Positions 11,205 to 23,178 of a stretch of DNA of 64,000 bases are shown here, piece by piece. The notes below the pieces were generated by a model, which was given only the letters and a program-made list of their open reading frames with translations, had not been told where the DNA came from and made no database searches. Numbering within the stretch: position 1 is the first letter of the stretch; every line of letters begins with the position of its first letter. The stretch is from NCBI GenBank assembly GCA_025331445.1, contig JAIWNE010000145.1, forward strand, positions 1 to 64,000, written 5' to 3'. Origin of the DNA: Blakeslea trispora. Its lineage: Eukaryota > Mucoromycota > Mucoromycetes > Mucorales > Choanephoraceae. The translations under genes and the position numbers were made by a program.

Positions 11205-12512
11205 ATTAACAGCTGATGTTTCGTGGAATTTAGTTTTAAGGTAAAGATAAAACTAAAATGAAAGTCTTGACTATTTATATGGAAACTGCGGATTCAGTCC
11301 CGCTCAAACTTAGTTTATTAAAAGGCTGTGTTTCTTAAAAATTTCATATCTGAATCAAGGAGATTCAATTTGTTGGTTACTGTTTGGTTTTGTTGCAGTT
11401 GTACTGTTTGACAGCTAAAGAAAATAATAAAAAAACACAAGTAGATTTAAAGGGGTTTATTTCAATACAAAAGCAAAGTGAATCTAATCTAATCCTACTT
11501 TTAAATTATCTCTCTATTTATACTTTTCGAAAGCTAGGATGATTTATAATATCTAGTTTGCTGTTGATCGTATATTAACATGATTCCTTCGATGTCGATA
11601 TCCAGAATCTATGATAGTTCAAAGTACGCATCTAAGGTGTGGCGAGAATACTAACTTGGATAGCCTTTCGATGTCAGACTCGAAATTGGAAGCGTAAAGA
11701 ATAATTATTACTATATTGAAATAGAGGGATTTGATTGGCTGACTTAAGAATATAGGTATCTATACTTATGTAGTTCACTACAGCAGTTTGATATGAGCAG
11801 CTCGCAATTGTTATTCTAAATATTTTTTTACCATATCTATCATTCTTTGATATTTGAACGTTAGCCTGAGGAAACTAGTCAGTTTATTGGCAACATGTGC
11901 AGGGTTCGAAATAAATGCAGTAGCAACAGATTGAATTCGATGTGAATTTTTACCTCCTTAATATAATTGACAACCTTTATATTGAACTTCAACATTCCTC
12001 TCTAATAACGCATTTTTTTATTGTTTTTAACCTTTTGTTCATGTCTTTTGAAGAACTGACATATTCTCGTGAGCACTTTGTCAAATAGTCATAAAAACTA
12101 AGTCTTAAGAACAATTTTTGACTTACACAAAATAATTATTAAAAAATGATACCAAGAGTGTGTTTACTTAAAAATTTCAAATAATTGATTTGGAAGAGTT
12201 GCAGCTGATGTTTTATAGACCCTAACTTTTTTGACAAATTGTACGAGGTAGCTTTGTTTGTTGCAAAACATTTGAAAATAAAATATTGTAATTATTTAGT
12301 TTAGCATGTCTTTTTATCTTGTTTGTTGCTTAGTTTCTCCAATTCAAAACAGCCTGCTTAAACTTTAACTATAATTTAAATGACAAATGATAACATATAT
12401 AATAACAGTTTTGAAAGACAAACACATTCCATACTTTATTAGTTTGTCTTTCTGCTATATAAGTTATACTTTTCGAATTGTTTTTTTTCATTAGTACAAT
12501 TACTATATAAAA
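11205..12512. other. Non-coding interval with an LTR-like TATA/poly(A) block on the minus strand
   Basis: No coding signal. Around 11440-11540 the minus strand reads TATAAATAG, then an AATAAA about 50 bp on. This spacing is seen in the LTRs elsewhere in the window, so an old LTR fragment is likely. Its ends could not be fixed. At 11776 there is a CACTACAGCAG word resembling the start of the CACTA element at 39672, without a partner. Confidence 0.3.
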
Positions 12513-13492
12513 ATGGAATTAAGAGACGAACAAGTTGCTGTAATTTTGAGAGGTGTCCAAGCATCAGAAAGATATGCGAGAGAAGCCCGAGACAAGATTG
12601 ATTTCTCGGAACAGAAAATAGACATGCTACAAGCAACTATTGAGGAACAACAAGTATTTTTAAAAAGAGTTGTAACAAATGATGGTATGGCTATCTTTAA
12701 ACACTATATCTCAAAATCTCAACTTAATATTTCATATTGTAGTTAATATGTCTCAAGCCGCCTCAACAATTGGTGAGGACAACAGTCTTCCTCCTGCTGC
12801 TATGATTTCCAAACCCAAAAAGAGCGATTGCTATCTACAAAAAAACATTTTGACTCTTAGAATCTATTATTTTGTCATGAATACTTTGGGTAACGAATTG
12901 AGACCTGTTGACGATGAAGATTTTACGACCAGAGAAAAAAAAATCAATAGGCTAAGTGCTTATAAAGAGGTGTCATCGCAACTAGCCAATGCAGTTGTGG
13001 TACCTCTTTTAGACTTTTCACGAGCTGCACGAGATACCCAGCAACTGTCTAAAGACTTGACATACAAGCAGTTCCCCAATTACCTTCGAGAAAAAGGGAA
13101 ACAAGAGTTAAGAGCATTAGCTTTACGTTAAGGTATTCCGACCAACCAATGTAGAGATTTTTGGCTGGAAGAGGATCTTCTGGCTGTTGCATATCGTAAC
13201 TGTGCAAGACTTATCAAGCCCAATGTAAGCATGTGGATAATTCTAAATCGAAATGCATTTACTTATCTAGATTGTTATATCTTAGGAAACAACAGAGATT
13301 GCTCCATTTGGTCAAGGAGAGCCATCTTACTCGGCTGAAATAGATGTTGTATCCAGCAGTGTAATGGGTCAGCAGCAAGTAGGTGACAAAAGACCGGCAG
13401 AGGAAGAGGACAGTGAGTCCAGCAAATCTAGGTATGACACCTTACACGGTTAAATTTCCATTGCTAACCTTCTTTGAAGTCGAACAGAATAA
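12513..13492 (+). pseudogene. Four-exon unknown gene with one in-frame stop
   Basis: Exons 12513-12684, 12743-13224, 13286-13431 and 13480-13492 join in frame across GT-AG introns of 48-61 bp and end in TAA at 13490-13492. The N-terminal 57 residues form a likely coiled coil (RDKIDFSEQKIDMLQATIEEQQ). A helical middle domain (LRIYYFVMNTLGNELRPVDD ... LLDFSRAARDTQQLSKDL) and a charged tail (KRPAEEEDSESSK) follow. An in-frame TAA at 13129-13131 sits between LALR and GIPTNQC. The reading resumes at once and continues into two more exons, so it looks like a recent nonsense change or a shorter protein. I do not recognise the family. The organisation recalls transposon accessory or Gag-like proteins. 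Confidence 0.5.
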
Positions 13493-14984
13493 GCCTTGAA
13501 TTAGATTTTAGTTACTCTTTACCTTCTTCTCTTCTAAAAAGTCTGTTTACTTGGCCCCTTTTTTTTTTCTAAAAATCCATAATACATTTAATTTTAAAGA
13601 CTTGTCTCAGAATGGAAACTATCATCCCTTTTTTGAATTTTGTCTTGTCTACGACATCTCACTTCACTTTTTAAACAAGACTTGATTAGTCTAGTATCAC
13701 GACTGAGATTTATTCGGAATTTAGTACAGTCGGTAAGACTGATTTATGAAACATTCCATACTTATTTAGATATCCATTTGACTTAGTTTGGACACTTATT
13801 TTCTTTCAAATTCTTCATCAAGACTGACAGTCGACTGTTTATTAGCTTGTCTTTCTAAATATCTGGCTTTTCACTTGTTTCAATATGTCTTCCTCGTGTT
13901 TTAAGCTATTTCTTTCTTTTTACTTGGAAATATTTTTAGATAATTGGTACTATTTGCGTTACAACGATTCAGCGCATTAGAAAAACTTTTACCTTATTAA
14001 CTTTTGCCATAAAGCAAACAGTAGACCTGGACACATCTTGTTCGACCAGCTTGTTTGCTTCTGCTTACTTGAGTCACTTGCGATGTCCACTTCCATCATG
14101 AAATTGTTGACAGTCTGACTTACCTTTAGAAACAGCAACTCATAGAGCTCTCTATTTGATCAACTCACAATACCTAACAACAATCGCGTCTAAGGATCTC
14201 AAGTATTTTAGTCTACGATCTGATAGCAGATTTGCAAAAACCTAGCTGAATCATTAGGAGCCTCATTACTAATGAGCTCATGTGATGTTCAGAGATAGGG
14301 TTGAGATGGTCTTTCATGTAGAAGTCGATAGCGCAAATTCTCGTACAACCTGCAAAGATAAAAAAAAACTATTAAAATGATCTCGTCTTTATTCATTACT
14401 CTTCCTAACCTCTTTACCTTTGCTACACTTCTTTAGTACTTCAGGGTTCATCTTAAAACCCTCAAATTCCTATCAAATTTGCTTTTATAAATATCTCTCT
14501 GTCAACAATCACCTTTACCGTCTTATCCTGTCGACTTCATTTTTACTCTCGCCATGAGGGATTGCTTTCCCAATGATTGTCTTTATCTTTTAATTTAAGC
14601 CAAAGTGTGAGTCTTTGCTATTTGTCTAAATTATTTTACCTTGAACTAATCCACCCCCCATTTTCCTTTTTAGTCTTGAGAATTTCGTAGAAATAATGAG
14701 ATGATTACCACCCATTTCCCCCCCCGTTGCAATCTAATGGGAGTCTCGCTTAGATTTTTTCAATTTTTTGGCTGTCTTCGACCAAATCAATTTTCAGCGG
14801 ATTTTTACCCTCTTTTTCACCTTTTTTTGACAAGAAATTTGACTTAGAAAAAAACAGCTTAAATACTTTTTTCCATGTATCGCCTTCAGAATCTGACTAC
14901 ATCCTCATTCATGGTCTCTAATCATGAAGCAACCAAAAAAATCGACACTTTCTTCATTTATTTAACATAAAACTACGCATAAAG
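13493..14984. other. No gene seen
   Basis: AT-rich sequence with pyrimidine runs on the plus strand. No open frame, no repeat shared with the rest of the window, and no RNA gene recognised. It lies between an unknown gene and a Helitron remnant. Confidence 0.35.
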
Positions 14985-15690
14985 CAAAAAGTGTTTGTAT
15001 ATACAAAAAATTGGAGATTCAACAAACATCTTGCGCCGCCGTCTGTTTCGTCTTCTACTTTTGAGAACTTCACTCTATTCTTCAGAATCAATTCCTTGTT
15101 CTCGTTGAATTTTGCCTCAAGGTCACTATCGACAAATTCTTGTTCAATTTTTCAAGGAAGATACAGCATAAGAAGAGAGTAGAAGTATACTTCTGGATTT
15201 CTATCAACTGCTGCTAAGTGGTAGCGAATGATCTTAGCCTCCTTTCTTTTCTTCATGTAACCAAAGTTATTTGCAAGGGGGATCCACTTGTTTCTTAAGG
15301 GCCCATTTGCAACAACAGCTTTATCATCATTTAGTTCTTCATCTTCATCTAAGTTTCTACCGGATCTAACTCTTATTGCACTTTGATATTCAAAGTAAGC
15401 AACAAACTATGTCAAATTAAGAGAGTCTATGGTAGATGGCCGAGCTTGATAATATTCTATCATTCCATTGCGATATATTTTTCTGAACTTCCATCCATTT
15501 CTTCCAATTCTTCTTTTGACTTAAGCATTCGAGTTCGGTATTCCGGAGGTCCAGTGGCAATGAAGAATGTCTTTCGACTAGCCTCGCACATTTTCAATTG
15601 CGAAATGTTTTATGCAGCCTCTTGAGCAGATACTGTTGTATTCATACAGTGCGGATCAAGTATTTAGCCACTTATGAATCCACAACCATT
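14985..15690 (-). pseudogene. Helitron helicase, decayed central fragment
   Basis: On the minus strand, ignoring several stops, the translation reads through SAQEAA, then FIATGPPEYRTRMLKSKEEL, then YYQARPSTIDSLNLT, GPLRNKWIPL, KIIRYHL and YFYSLLMLYLP...KIEQEFVDSDLEAKF. This sequence of blocks corresponds to the region between the Rep and Pif1 helicase domains of Helitron proteins. Stops and frame changes are frequent, so it is an old relic. It is not from the Helitron at 23179-28234, whose equivalent region is intact and different. Confidence 0.55.
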
Positions 15691-16018
15691 CTCTAATTCG
15701 ACTTCAGCTTGTTTCATTTGACATTCAATTCGGATAAACCTTCATTCAAGGTCAGGACTGACATCTTGCCAATAATTTACCAGTTACTGGGTTTAAGGTA
15801 CAGATGGTCAATCATTCTATTTTAGTAATTCTTCTTTACAAGACTGTCATCATTCATCTCTCATCCGATTCGTTGTTATTATCATAATCATCTACAAGCC
15901 TCTAGAAAAGTTTTACAATCTCAGTTGAAATATCATCTTCATGAAAAGTATAAATAGCACATCAATTTTGAAGTAAATAAAAGATTATCTTTAGTCTGAT
16001 TAATTCTCTGATTTTATA
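15691..16018 (+). repeat. LTR-like fragment abutting element A
   Basis: The plus strand carries TATAAATAG near 15949, an AATAAA about 30 bp on and AGTCTGATTAA about 20 bp further. This matches the layout of the end of the E LTR (TATAAATAG, AATAAA, GGTCTGATTGA). The fragment ends at the point where the integrase reading of element A is cut off. Its left boundary is not clear. Confidence 0.35.
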
Positions 16019-18451
16019 TCATTGTGATTTATTGGTCTTCAACAAGGATAATCGTTCATCAATACCACATTGTTCCACAATACTTTTCAATAAGTTGTTA
16101 CTAAATTCTTTTCCGTTATCATGCGATATGAATTTAGGGTAATACATTAGTGAGAATATGAATACCAGTTCTTTTGCTACAGTTATAGCCGTTTTGTCTT
16201 TTAGAGGTCTCAATATCGTAAATCTTGAGAATAAATCTACAAGTACTAGTATGAAGTTATTTCCATTTTGAGACGTTACGTTGAATGTACCTAGATCGAA
16301 TACAATATGATCCCATACACCGTCAGGTGCAATCCTTTTTGGAGGATGATAGACATGTTTACCCAAATTGAATTGTCTACAGTCATTGCATTTTGAGATA
16401 AATTTCGTTATATCGTTTCTTAGTCTAGGCCAGTGAACATTATAATCTTGATGAATTGCTTTTTCCATTGCATGTATCCCGTAATGACCTAGTAAATGAC
16501 TTTTTAACAGAATATCTTTTCTTTCGTTTTCATTTGGTACACGGTAGTCGTTTAAGTGGCTAGCTCTCATTACATGTCTTTCTTCATTGTTCTTTTCAGG
16601 TGTATCCTGATGTTCCTTTTGTGTTACCTTTGCATTTCCCTTCTCCGTTATCATTTTAGTTTCTTTTATGGTTAATTTATTGTTGCCGTTTTTTCTTTCG
16701 TTTTCGTTCTTCTTTTGTCTTTTGATACTTTTTTCATTGTCATCGTGCTTTCTTTTCTTTTGACGAGAGGCGTTTCCACCCCCCTCCAGCATTTTGGGCA
16801 TATCAGTCACAAACATGCGAGATAAAGCGTCCGCCAAAATATTTTTGATACCTTGACAGAAAGTGATGGTAAAATCCATTTCATAGATCGTTTCATATAC
16901 ATTCAAAATAGCGTTGTTTACTTTTTCTTGTGACTTAAGATATAATAGAGCATGGTTGTCAACATACAGGTTGAATCGTTTTCCTTTCAGTAGAGATCGC
17001 CATCGTGAGAGAGCGAAAGCAACAGCAGTAAGTTCGCGACGTGTAGAACCCCATTTCTGCTCAGAGGGAGATAGACGACGTGCCACAAAACCAATATAAT
17101 GGATCTTGCGATCTATTACCTGATATAAAGCAGCGCCAATACCATAAGCAGAGCTATCCGTTACGACGTTGAATGGATACCTAAAGTTTGGGCAAGATAG
17201 GACAGGTGCATTTGCAAGAGCGTATTGCAGTCGTTTCATATCGTTGGTTTGTTCGTTTGTCCATTCTTCTTTTAGGTTCTTTGAATTTCTCAGCTTATCT
17301 AAGCGAGTCGTTATAGTAGAGTATCCTGGGATGTGAGCACGAAAGAAGTTGGCCACACCTAAGCGAGAAGATAGTTCACGAGCATTTTGAGGTACAACAG
17401 GCCAATCCATTATATTTGCGATTTTCCGTTTGTCCACCATTAATCCGTCTTTACCAGAGAGACAGAAACCGAGTATGTAGACACAAGTTTGTGCTAAGTG
17501 CAATTTGTCGACGTTGATCCTGAGGTTGGCATTCGTTAGTCGGTTGAGTACTTCTTCGACACAGGCGGTATGGTATTTCATGTCGTCATTCGTAGCAATA
17601 AAAATATCATCCATAAAGATAGTGACATAAGATAAATCAGCAAAGAGGTTCGTTAGAGTGCGTTGTACTACACTGCTGATAGGGATAAGACCAAAAGGAG
17701 CTTTGCGGAAAGGATATTGAACGTCTTCAAAGGTAAATGAAGTGAGTTGACGATCGAGTCCTTTTGGAATCTTAAAGCTATGGAAAGCTTGTGAGAGATC
17801 AATCGTTATAAAGAGTTTGCATTTGCCCATTTTCTTGTGAATATCCGAGATGAGCGGTAGAGGGAAAGAGTCTAGTTTGGATGTATCCAGAGAAGCGTTT
17901 ACCAGTCGGCAATCGATAACTACTCGTACGTCACCTTTATATTCTCCTTTTGCGTTTTTCTTTTTGACTACCAATAAACTGTTGTTAAAGGCGGTATTAG
18001 GTTGAACTTTTTCAATAGCGTTGTGTTTCTTCCATTTCTCTACTTGTTCTTTGACAGCATCATAGTATATCATTGGAATTTCAAATTGTCTTCTATATGC
18101 ACATGTGATGCCCGGTTTAAGAGGTAAATATATTTTACTACCTGGTAAAGTACAGTGACCACGAGGATCAAGACTAGCATTTGCATTTATATATGGTTCA
18201 AGTTCATTAGCCATTTTATCGCGTTCTTCTTTAGTACCATAAGGTAATTCGTTGGGTTCATAGGCATTAGGATCAATTGGATCTGGAATAATATCATGAT
18301 CCGGAGTCTCCCAATCGTAGGCAATACCAGAGATATTGATTCCGACTGAAGTCATTAAATCCATTCCTATTACTACATGCACATCTCTAACATCAAAGAC
18401 TTCCATTCTTGCATAAATAGTAACATCACTGTGAAATATTTTAAGTTTCTT
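16019..18451 (-). pseudogene. Element A pol: end of protease, reverse transcriptase, RNase H, partial integrase
   Basis: The open frame from an ATG at 18406 begins in the last part of the retropepsin region (VVIGMDLM). Reverse transcriptase follows (VVIDCRLVNASLD; FITIDLSQAFHSF; FRKAPFGL; IFMDDIF), then RNase H (VVTDSSAYGIGAAL; SSRRELTAVAFALSRW-like; ADALSRM), a long Lys/Glu-rich linker and an integrase zinc finger (HLLGHYGIHAMEKAIH...CNDCRQF). The integrase core breaks off after SHDNGKEF. The upstream in-frame residues to 18451 join to the protease beyond element B. Without the rest of integrase and the 3' LTR it cannot transpose by itself. Confidence 0.85.
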
Positions 18452-18618
18452 TAATTTATCTGTTAAGTCAAGAGATTAAACAAGATTAAAGAGAGGGTTT
18501 TATTCAGTGCAAGGATGGGATGTCAATATAAATTATGTTTGGTAACACAGAACAAGATCTGTATTTGATTTAGTAATATATCGAATATTATATGATGTAT
18601 GTTCAATACGATACATCA
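18452..18618 (-). repeat. Element B 3' LTR
   Basis: 167 bp. On the minus strand it begins TGATGTATCGTATTG and ends CAGATAAATTA. It is nearly identical to 29446-29612 and homologous to the LTR of element C at 44260-44422 and the solo copy at 50171-50333. The flanking plus-strand TTCTT duplicates the base run at 29613-29617. Confidence 0.85.
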
Positions 18619-18633
18619 TCACCCTGGACCACC
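18619..18633 (-). other. Element B polypurine tract
   Basis: The minus strand reads GGTGGTCCAGGGTGA immediately before the 3' LTR. The same sequence precedes the LTR of element C at 44245-44259. This is the expected site of plus-strand priming. Confidence 0.6.
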
Positions 18634-18894
18634 ATAAACACCGTTGTGTATTATTTGAGTCTTGTAATGTCATAGTGTGTCTAGGCTGATCTTTCTTGAA
18701 GTCAGACAAATTTCTTAAATTATAGGAGAGTGTGATTTTGTGTTTGTTGATTATATTGTATCTTGATGTTTGAGTTTGAGTTATATGTTTGAGTAGTTGA
18801 TAGTGTACGTGATTGCCCATTAAAAAACCATATCATCAAAAACCTTTCTTGAGGAAAAAAGATAAATATGGATAAAAAAGGTTCTTAGTACGTA

Positions 18895-20706
18895 TTATGT
18901 GCTTGATGACTTGGGTTGCTTGGATTGATTGGATTCTTTGAACGGCATCTTGCGTTTGTGAGTTCCTTTGATTTTCTTGATTTGGCCTGTTTTTGTAGGT
19001 TTGTTTGCGTTTCTTCTTTTCCAGTATTCTTTGATCGGTTCAGGACTGTCAAAGTCCTCTGGCTTTTGCCAGGTTTGTTCATCTGGATATCCAATCCAAG
19101 TTGTGAGGTATTCGATACCGTTAGGTTCGACTTCTCTATGATTAATGACGGCTTGTACTTCATAGATGTCTTTGTTTTCATCTGATTTGTTCGTTTCATT
19201 TGCTATCAGTTTGATTTGTGAAGTAGGTATGTTCCTAGATAGGATTGAACCTGTACGATCTGTTAGAATATAGCTTCCATTCTTTGTATAGCCATGAACA
19301 TAGAATGGGCCTTCATAATTTGCATCTGTTTTGCGACGTTTGTTTTCGATATTCTTTATCATCACTTTTGCGCCTATAGGAAATGGGTCTTTTAGTACTC
19401 GATGTCTCTTTACAAAGTACTCATTATCCTTTTTCTGTGTTTGGATGATTTGATTCCTAATTTCAGGAATGGTATAATTATTGAAACTTTCGATTTCTTT
19501 CTTTAACTTATCTGTGTCTATCATATCGTCAGAGATATTCATTTTCGATAGAGCTTTGGTGTAATCTTTAAGATCGTTCGCTTGGCGATTAAACATCACC
19601 TGAAATGGTGTGTGATTGTGCAATCTGGATGTATGTTGATTCATCAAATACATGGTACCTTCGACATACAGGTCCCAAGATTCCTCATAGCCATCCAACA
19701 TCTTCAAGATGATTGATTTTGCTGTCTTCACATGAGTTTCCAAGTTACCCGCCGGTGTGTAAGGTAGTGAAAGAGCAGGCTCAATGCCCATATGTTGACG
19801 CAGCCCTTTTAGTGATTCGTTGTAGAATTCTAAACCTCTGTCGTGTTGTAAGACTTTAGGGTAACCCATGATGGAAAATATCTGGATCAGTTCTTTGGCT
19901 ACTTCTAGAGCTGTCTTTGACTTGATTGCTCGTAGAATGACAAATCTACTAAAGATATCAACGCATACTAGCAAGTAGTTGTTACCTCTAGGCGTTGTAA
20001 CATCAAATGTCCCCAAGTCGATGGCGACTTTATCCCATGTATTGTTGGGAGCATCACTCTTTGGAGGATGGAATACGTGCTTTGCTAGATTAAATCGAGC
20101 ACATTTTGTACAATTTTTGATGTATTCTGTGACATCTTCACGTAAATGTTTCCAGTTCATGCCATGTTCTCGTTTGATCATGTTTTCAACACTATTGATA
20201 CCATAATGTCCTGCCAGATGACATTGTGCAATTATTTGTGTTTTGTGTGCATCATCTTGTGGCTGGCTGTACTTGTCTATGTGACTAGCAGCTATTGTTC
20301 TATCAGTGGCATCATTTGTGTTTACCTTTTCTGATAATGATGAAGATTCAATTGCTGTGCTACCATGATCTGGTTTATTTTCTGAATCTGTGGCTTGACA
20401 GATTTTCTTTTCTGGTTCTTTTTGCTTATTACCCTCTGCCAGCTTTTCAGCGTCTTCGTCAGGGTAAAGTAGACGAGATAAGTGATCGGCAAGTACATTG
20501 CGAACACCAGCACAGAACGTGATGTCGAAATCGAATTCGAAGATCTTTTCATAGTAGTTCTCTATGATGGGTGTAACTTCAGCTCTTGTGTGAAGATGTA
20601 AAATACCTTTGTTGTCTGTGTGATAATGGAACTTATGACCTGATAGCCATTTCTTCCATTTAGTGGTACAGTAGAGGAAGGCGAGTAACTCTCTTCGAGA
20701 AACACC
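18895..20706 (-). CDS. Element B pol, 3' part: RNase H end, integrase, chromodomain
   Basis: Continues the Gag-Pol frame after the solo LTR. It contains the rest of RNase H (SRRELLAFLYCTTKW; FHYHTDNKGIL; ADHLSRLL), an acidic linker, the integrase HHCC finger (HLAGHYGINSVENMI...CTKCARF), the DDE core (KVAIDLGTFDV; QHDRGLEFYNESLKG; downstream Glu in the AGNLETHVKTA segment) and a C-terminal DNA-binding tail. A chromodomain (EVQAVINHREVEPNG; YLTTWIGYPDEQTWQKPEDF) ends the polyprotein, with a Lys-rich stop region at 18895. Chromodomains of this family bind modified histone tails and direct integration into heterochromatin. No stop was found over these 604 codons. Confidence 0.9.
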   Translation of the reverse strand, partial: GVSRRELLAFLYCTTKWKKWLSGHKFHYHTDNKGILHLHTRAEVTPIIENYYEKIFEFDFDITFCAGVRNVLADHLSRLLYPDEDAEKLAEGNKQKEPEKKICQATDSENKPDHGSTAIESSSLSEKVNTNDATDRTIAASHIDKYSQPQDDAHKTQIIAQCHLAGHYGINSVENMIKREHGMNWKHLREDVTEYIKNCTKCARFNLAKHVFHPPKSDAPNNTWDKVAIDLGTFDVTTPRGNNYLLVCVDIFSRFVILRAIKSKTALEVAKELIQIFSIMGYPKVLQHDRGLEFYNESLKGLRQHMGIEPALSLPYTPAGNLETHVKTAKSIILKMLDGYEESWDLYVEGTMYLMNQHTSRLHNHTPFQVMFNRQANDLKDYTKALSKMNISDDMIDTDKLKKEIESFNNYTIPEIRNQIIQTQKKDNEYFVKRHRVLKDPFPIGAKVMIKNIENKRRKTDANYEGPFYVHGYTKNGSYILTDRTGSILSRNIPTSQIKLIANETNKSDENKDIYEVQAVINHREVEPNGIEYLTTWIGYPDEQTWQKPEDFDSPEPIKEYWKRRNANKPTKTGQIKKIKGTHKRKMPFKESNQSKQPKSSST

Positions 20707-20711
20707 ATAAC

Positions 20712-21031
20712 TGTGATATTTCTAGTATAATTGATAACAAGTAAAATTCAATCAGACCAAAAATAAGCTGTCCTTTATTCAATTCAAATTATTCTCTTAT
20801 TTATATAAAACTAAGTGGTCCCACGTTAGAACTGAGAATGTTGGCTTCTTCCATTCTTTAGGATATTCATCTATAAAGAATGGCACTTTTAATTTATGTG
20901 ATGATTCATCTGACTATGGAAAGGGGTAATGCACTCCTAAATGCGCTCTCAGACTCTGGATGTATTAATCGTCTGTGCTTGCACTTGTATCTCTGGTTAG
21001 GGGTAACCACTAATGTAGCGTGCATGCAACA
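20712..21031 (-). repeat. Solo LTR (family G) inside element B RNase H
   Basis: On the minus strand it runs from TGTTGCATGCACGC to AAATATCACA (320 bp), with TATATAAATAAG and a downstream AATAAA. The 5-bp duplication ATAAC flanks it (20707-20711 and 21032-21036). Leaving it out rejoins the frame between the SKTERG and YGVSRREL segments. The apparent protein tail at 20906-21030 is LTR sequence, not Pol. Confidence 0.85.
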
Positions 21032-23178
21032 ATAACCTCGTTCAGTTTTAGAAAGGGTGCGTGCGACAAAACCGATATATCTAATCTCCTTGTCAATGAC
21101 TTGGTAGAGACAACCACCAATACCATAGGCGCTAGCATCAGTGACGAGATGTAGAGGATGCTTGAGATTAGGACAACTTAGTACCGGAGCACAGGCTAAA
21201 ACTCGTTGGAGAGTACGCATTGTCTGCGAGTGTTCTTTGGTCCAAACTTCTTTTATATTTGGATGGTTTTTGAGCGCGTTTAATGGAGCCATGAGTGTGG
21301 CGATCCGAGGCACATGTTCACGAAAGTAGTTAATGACACCAAGTCGATGGCTAAGTTCTTTGGAGTTTTGGACAGTATCTGGCCATGATAGGACGTTAGA
21401 TACTTTGCGCATATCCAGTGTCAAAGCTTCATGAGATAACCTGAATCCTAATACGAAGATAGAATTCTGCATGAGGTTTAGTTTTTCATGATTGATGCGA
21501 AGGTTTGCATTCGTGAGTCGGGTTAACACTGTTTGTAAGCAGCGAATATGTCTTTCTACATTAGTGTCTGTAGCAACGTAAATATCATCAATATAATGAA
21601 CGCAATAATCTAGATCAGCAAATAAGCTTGTGATACTTCTCTGAACTACGGATGATACATTGAGTAATCCGAATGGTGCGCGTTTGAATTGATACTGCTT
21701 GTCATTAGGAGCAGTAAATGAAGTGACGGGTCTATCTCGTCTGCGAATACGGAAGCTATGGAAGCAAGCACTAAGATCAATTGTAGTGAATAGCGTGTAT
21801 TTGCTTGATTGACGATGTAATGTGCTGATCAGAGGAAGTGGGAATTTATCCATCTGAGCAGGATCAAGATTTTGATTGACTTTGCGACAGTCAAGGACTG
21901 TACGAACTTTGTTAGAATCGGGTTCACCTGTGATAGGAGAACGTTTTAGTACCGTTAAAAGGCTGGAGTTGTAAGGATTATTAGGAGGTGCTTCTTCGAT
22001 CACCTGTCCTTCAATCCATTCTTTGATTTGATTTTGAACTGCGTCTATATGGCAGTGTTTGATTTCGTATTGACGACTGTAAGGACGGTCAGCATTGGCT
22101 TTCAGAGGAAGGCGAATTTCACTTCCTGGAATATTGCAATAGTTTGCAACAGGTATATTTCTGTTGGCTTTTATAAAAGGTTCAATGCTTTTCGACATAT
22201 GTTCTCGCTCGTCAGCGGTACCATATGGGTCATTGTTAGGTGTGGCTGGAGATGGATCGATAGCAGGGTAGGACGGACCAACCTGATCATCCCAACTCAT
22301 TGCAATATTGGAGATTTCGATACCCAATAGATATATCAGGTCCAAGCCAATACATACGTGTATGTTATTAAATAGATCAAATACTTCAAAATGCGAGTGC
22401 ATTGATTTAAAGTTATAGGTGACCTCTAATTTCTTATGTGTTTTTCCCATACGTCTAACCGTGTTGCCATTTACAAGTTTAATATCTCCTCTACTTTTAT
22501 TTATTTCTAAATTCAAGTGTCTTGCCAATGTTGGAGAGATTGATGAGAATGAACAGCCCGAGTCCAGCAATGCCCATGTTTTCACGCTCTCTGTTGTCAA
22601 GGGAAGATATATAGACTTGTCAGCTAACAGGTTTTTGGGCGATTGTGCAAAATATTCATCTTTCAGAATAGTAGACTTACAATCGGCTTTTCCTTTGCCT
22701 TTGCCTTCTGGAGCGAAGTCAGCAGCAGCAAAGTTGAGGTTGTGATCCTCATCGGAGGAGTTGTCACGTTCATCTTCGTCTTCGGAAGGAACAGGAACAG
22801 GAGGACGTGGCTTCTTGGTCTTTGTACGATTACGACCAGAGGAAGAGGAGGGAGAAGAAGAGGATTTGCATACATGCTTGGAATTCCAAGGCTTATTGCA
22901 TTTGTGGCAGCGTTTGCTGGAGCTTGCTTTACTTTTGTTAGAGGACATTTCAGTCACTCGTCTTTTGTACGCTTTGCAATCTTGGATATTATGCGCGGTC
23001 GTATCATGCACGTGGCAATATGCCTTAGAACGTGGCTGACTAGTAAAGGCTTCTTGATGAGAGCGGCTAAGGCGAGAAGAAGGAGAGAAGCGTGGTTGAG
23101 AAAATTTCTTTGGGCCGTGCATCTTTCGATGGGATCCCATTTTCTTGAGCACTTCGATATTGTTCTCGGCATCATCAA
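21032..23178 (-). CDS. Element B pol, 5' part: nucleocapsid, protease, reverse transcriptase, RNase H start
   Basis: After the Helitron the frame resumes with IDDAENNIEVLKKM. Then come a Cys/His knuckle region (YCHVHDTTAHNIQDCKAY; CHKCNKPWNSKHVC), a Ser/Lys-rich acidic linker, retropepsin (ALLDSGCSFSSISP; VCIGLDLIYLLGIEI), reverse transcriptase (TVLDCRKVNQNLD; FTTIDLSACFHSF; FKRAPFGLLNVSS; HYIDDIYVATD) and the start of RNase H (HLVTDASAYGIGGCLYQ). The YIDD box and DSG protease triad are present, so these enzymes look functional. The apparent N-terminal residues before IDDAE (frame starting 23227) come from the Helitron. Confidence 0.9.

Noticed and set aside
18533..18820. Minus-strand 95-codon frame across the LTR of element B
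   Set aside because: It runs through LTR and polypurine tract, and the same sequence in C (44230-44422) is not open. It is chance.
20906..21031. C-terminal extension of the element B polyprotein
   Set aside because: These codons lie in a solo LTR with its own duplication; the true RNase H continues at 20706.
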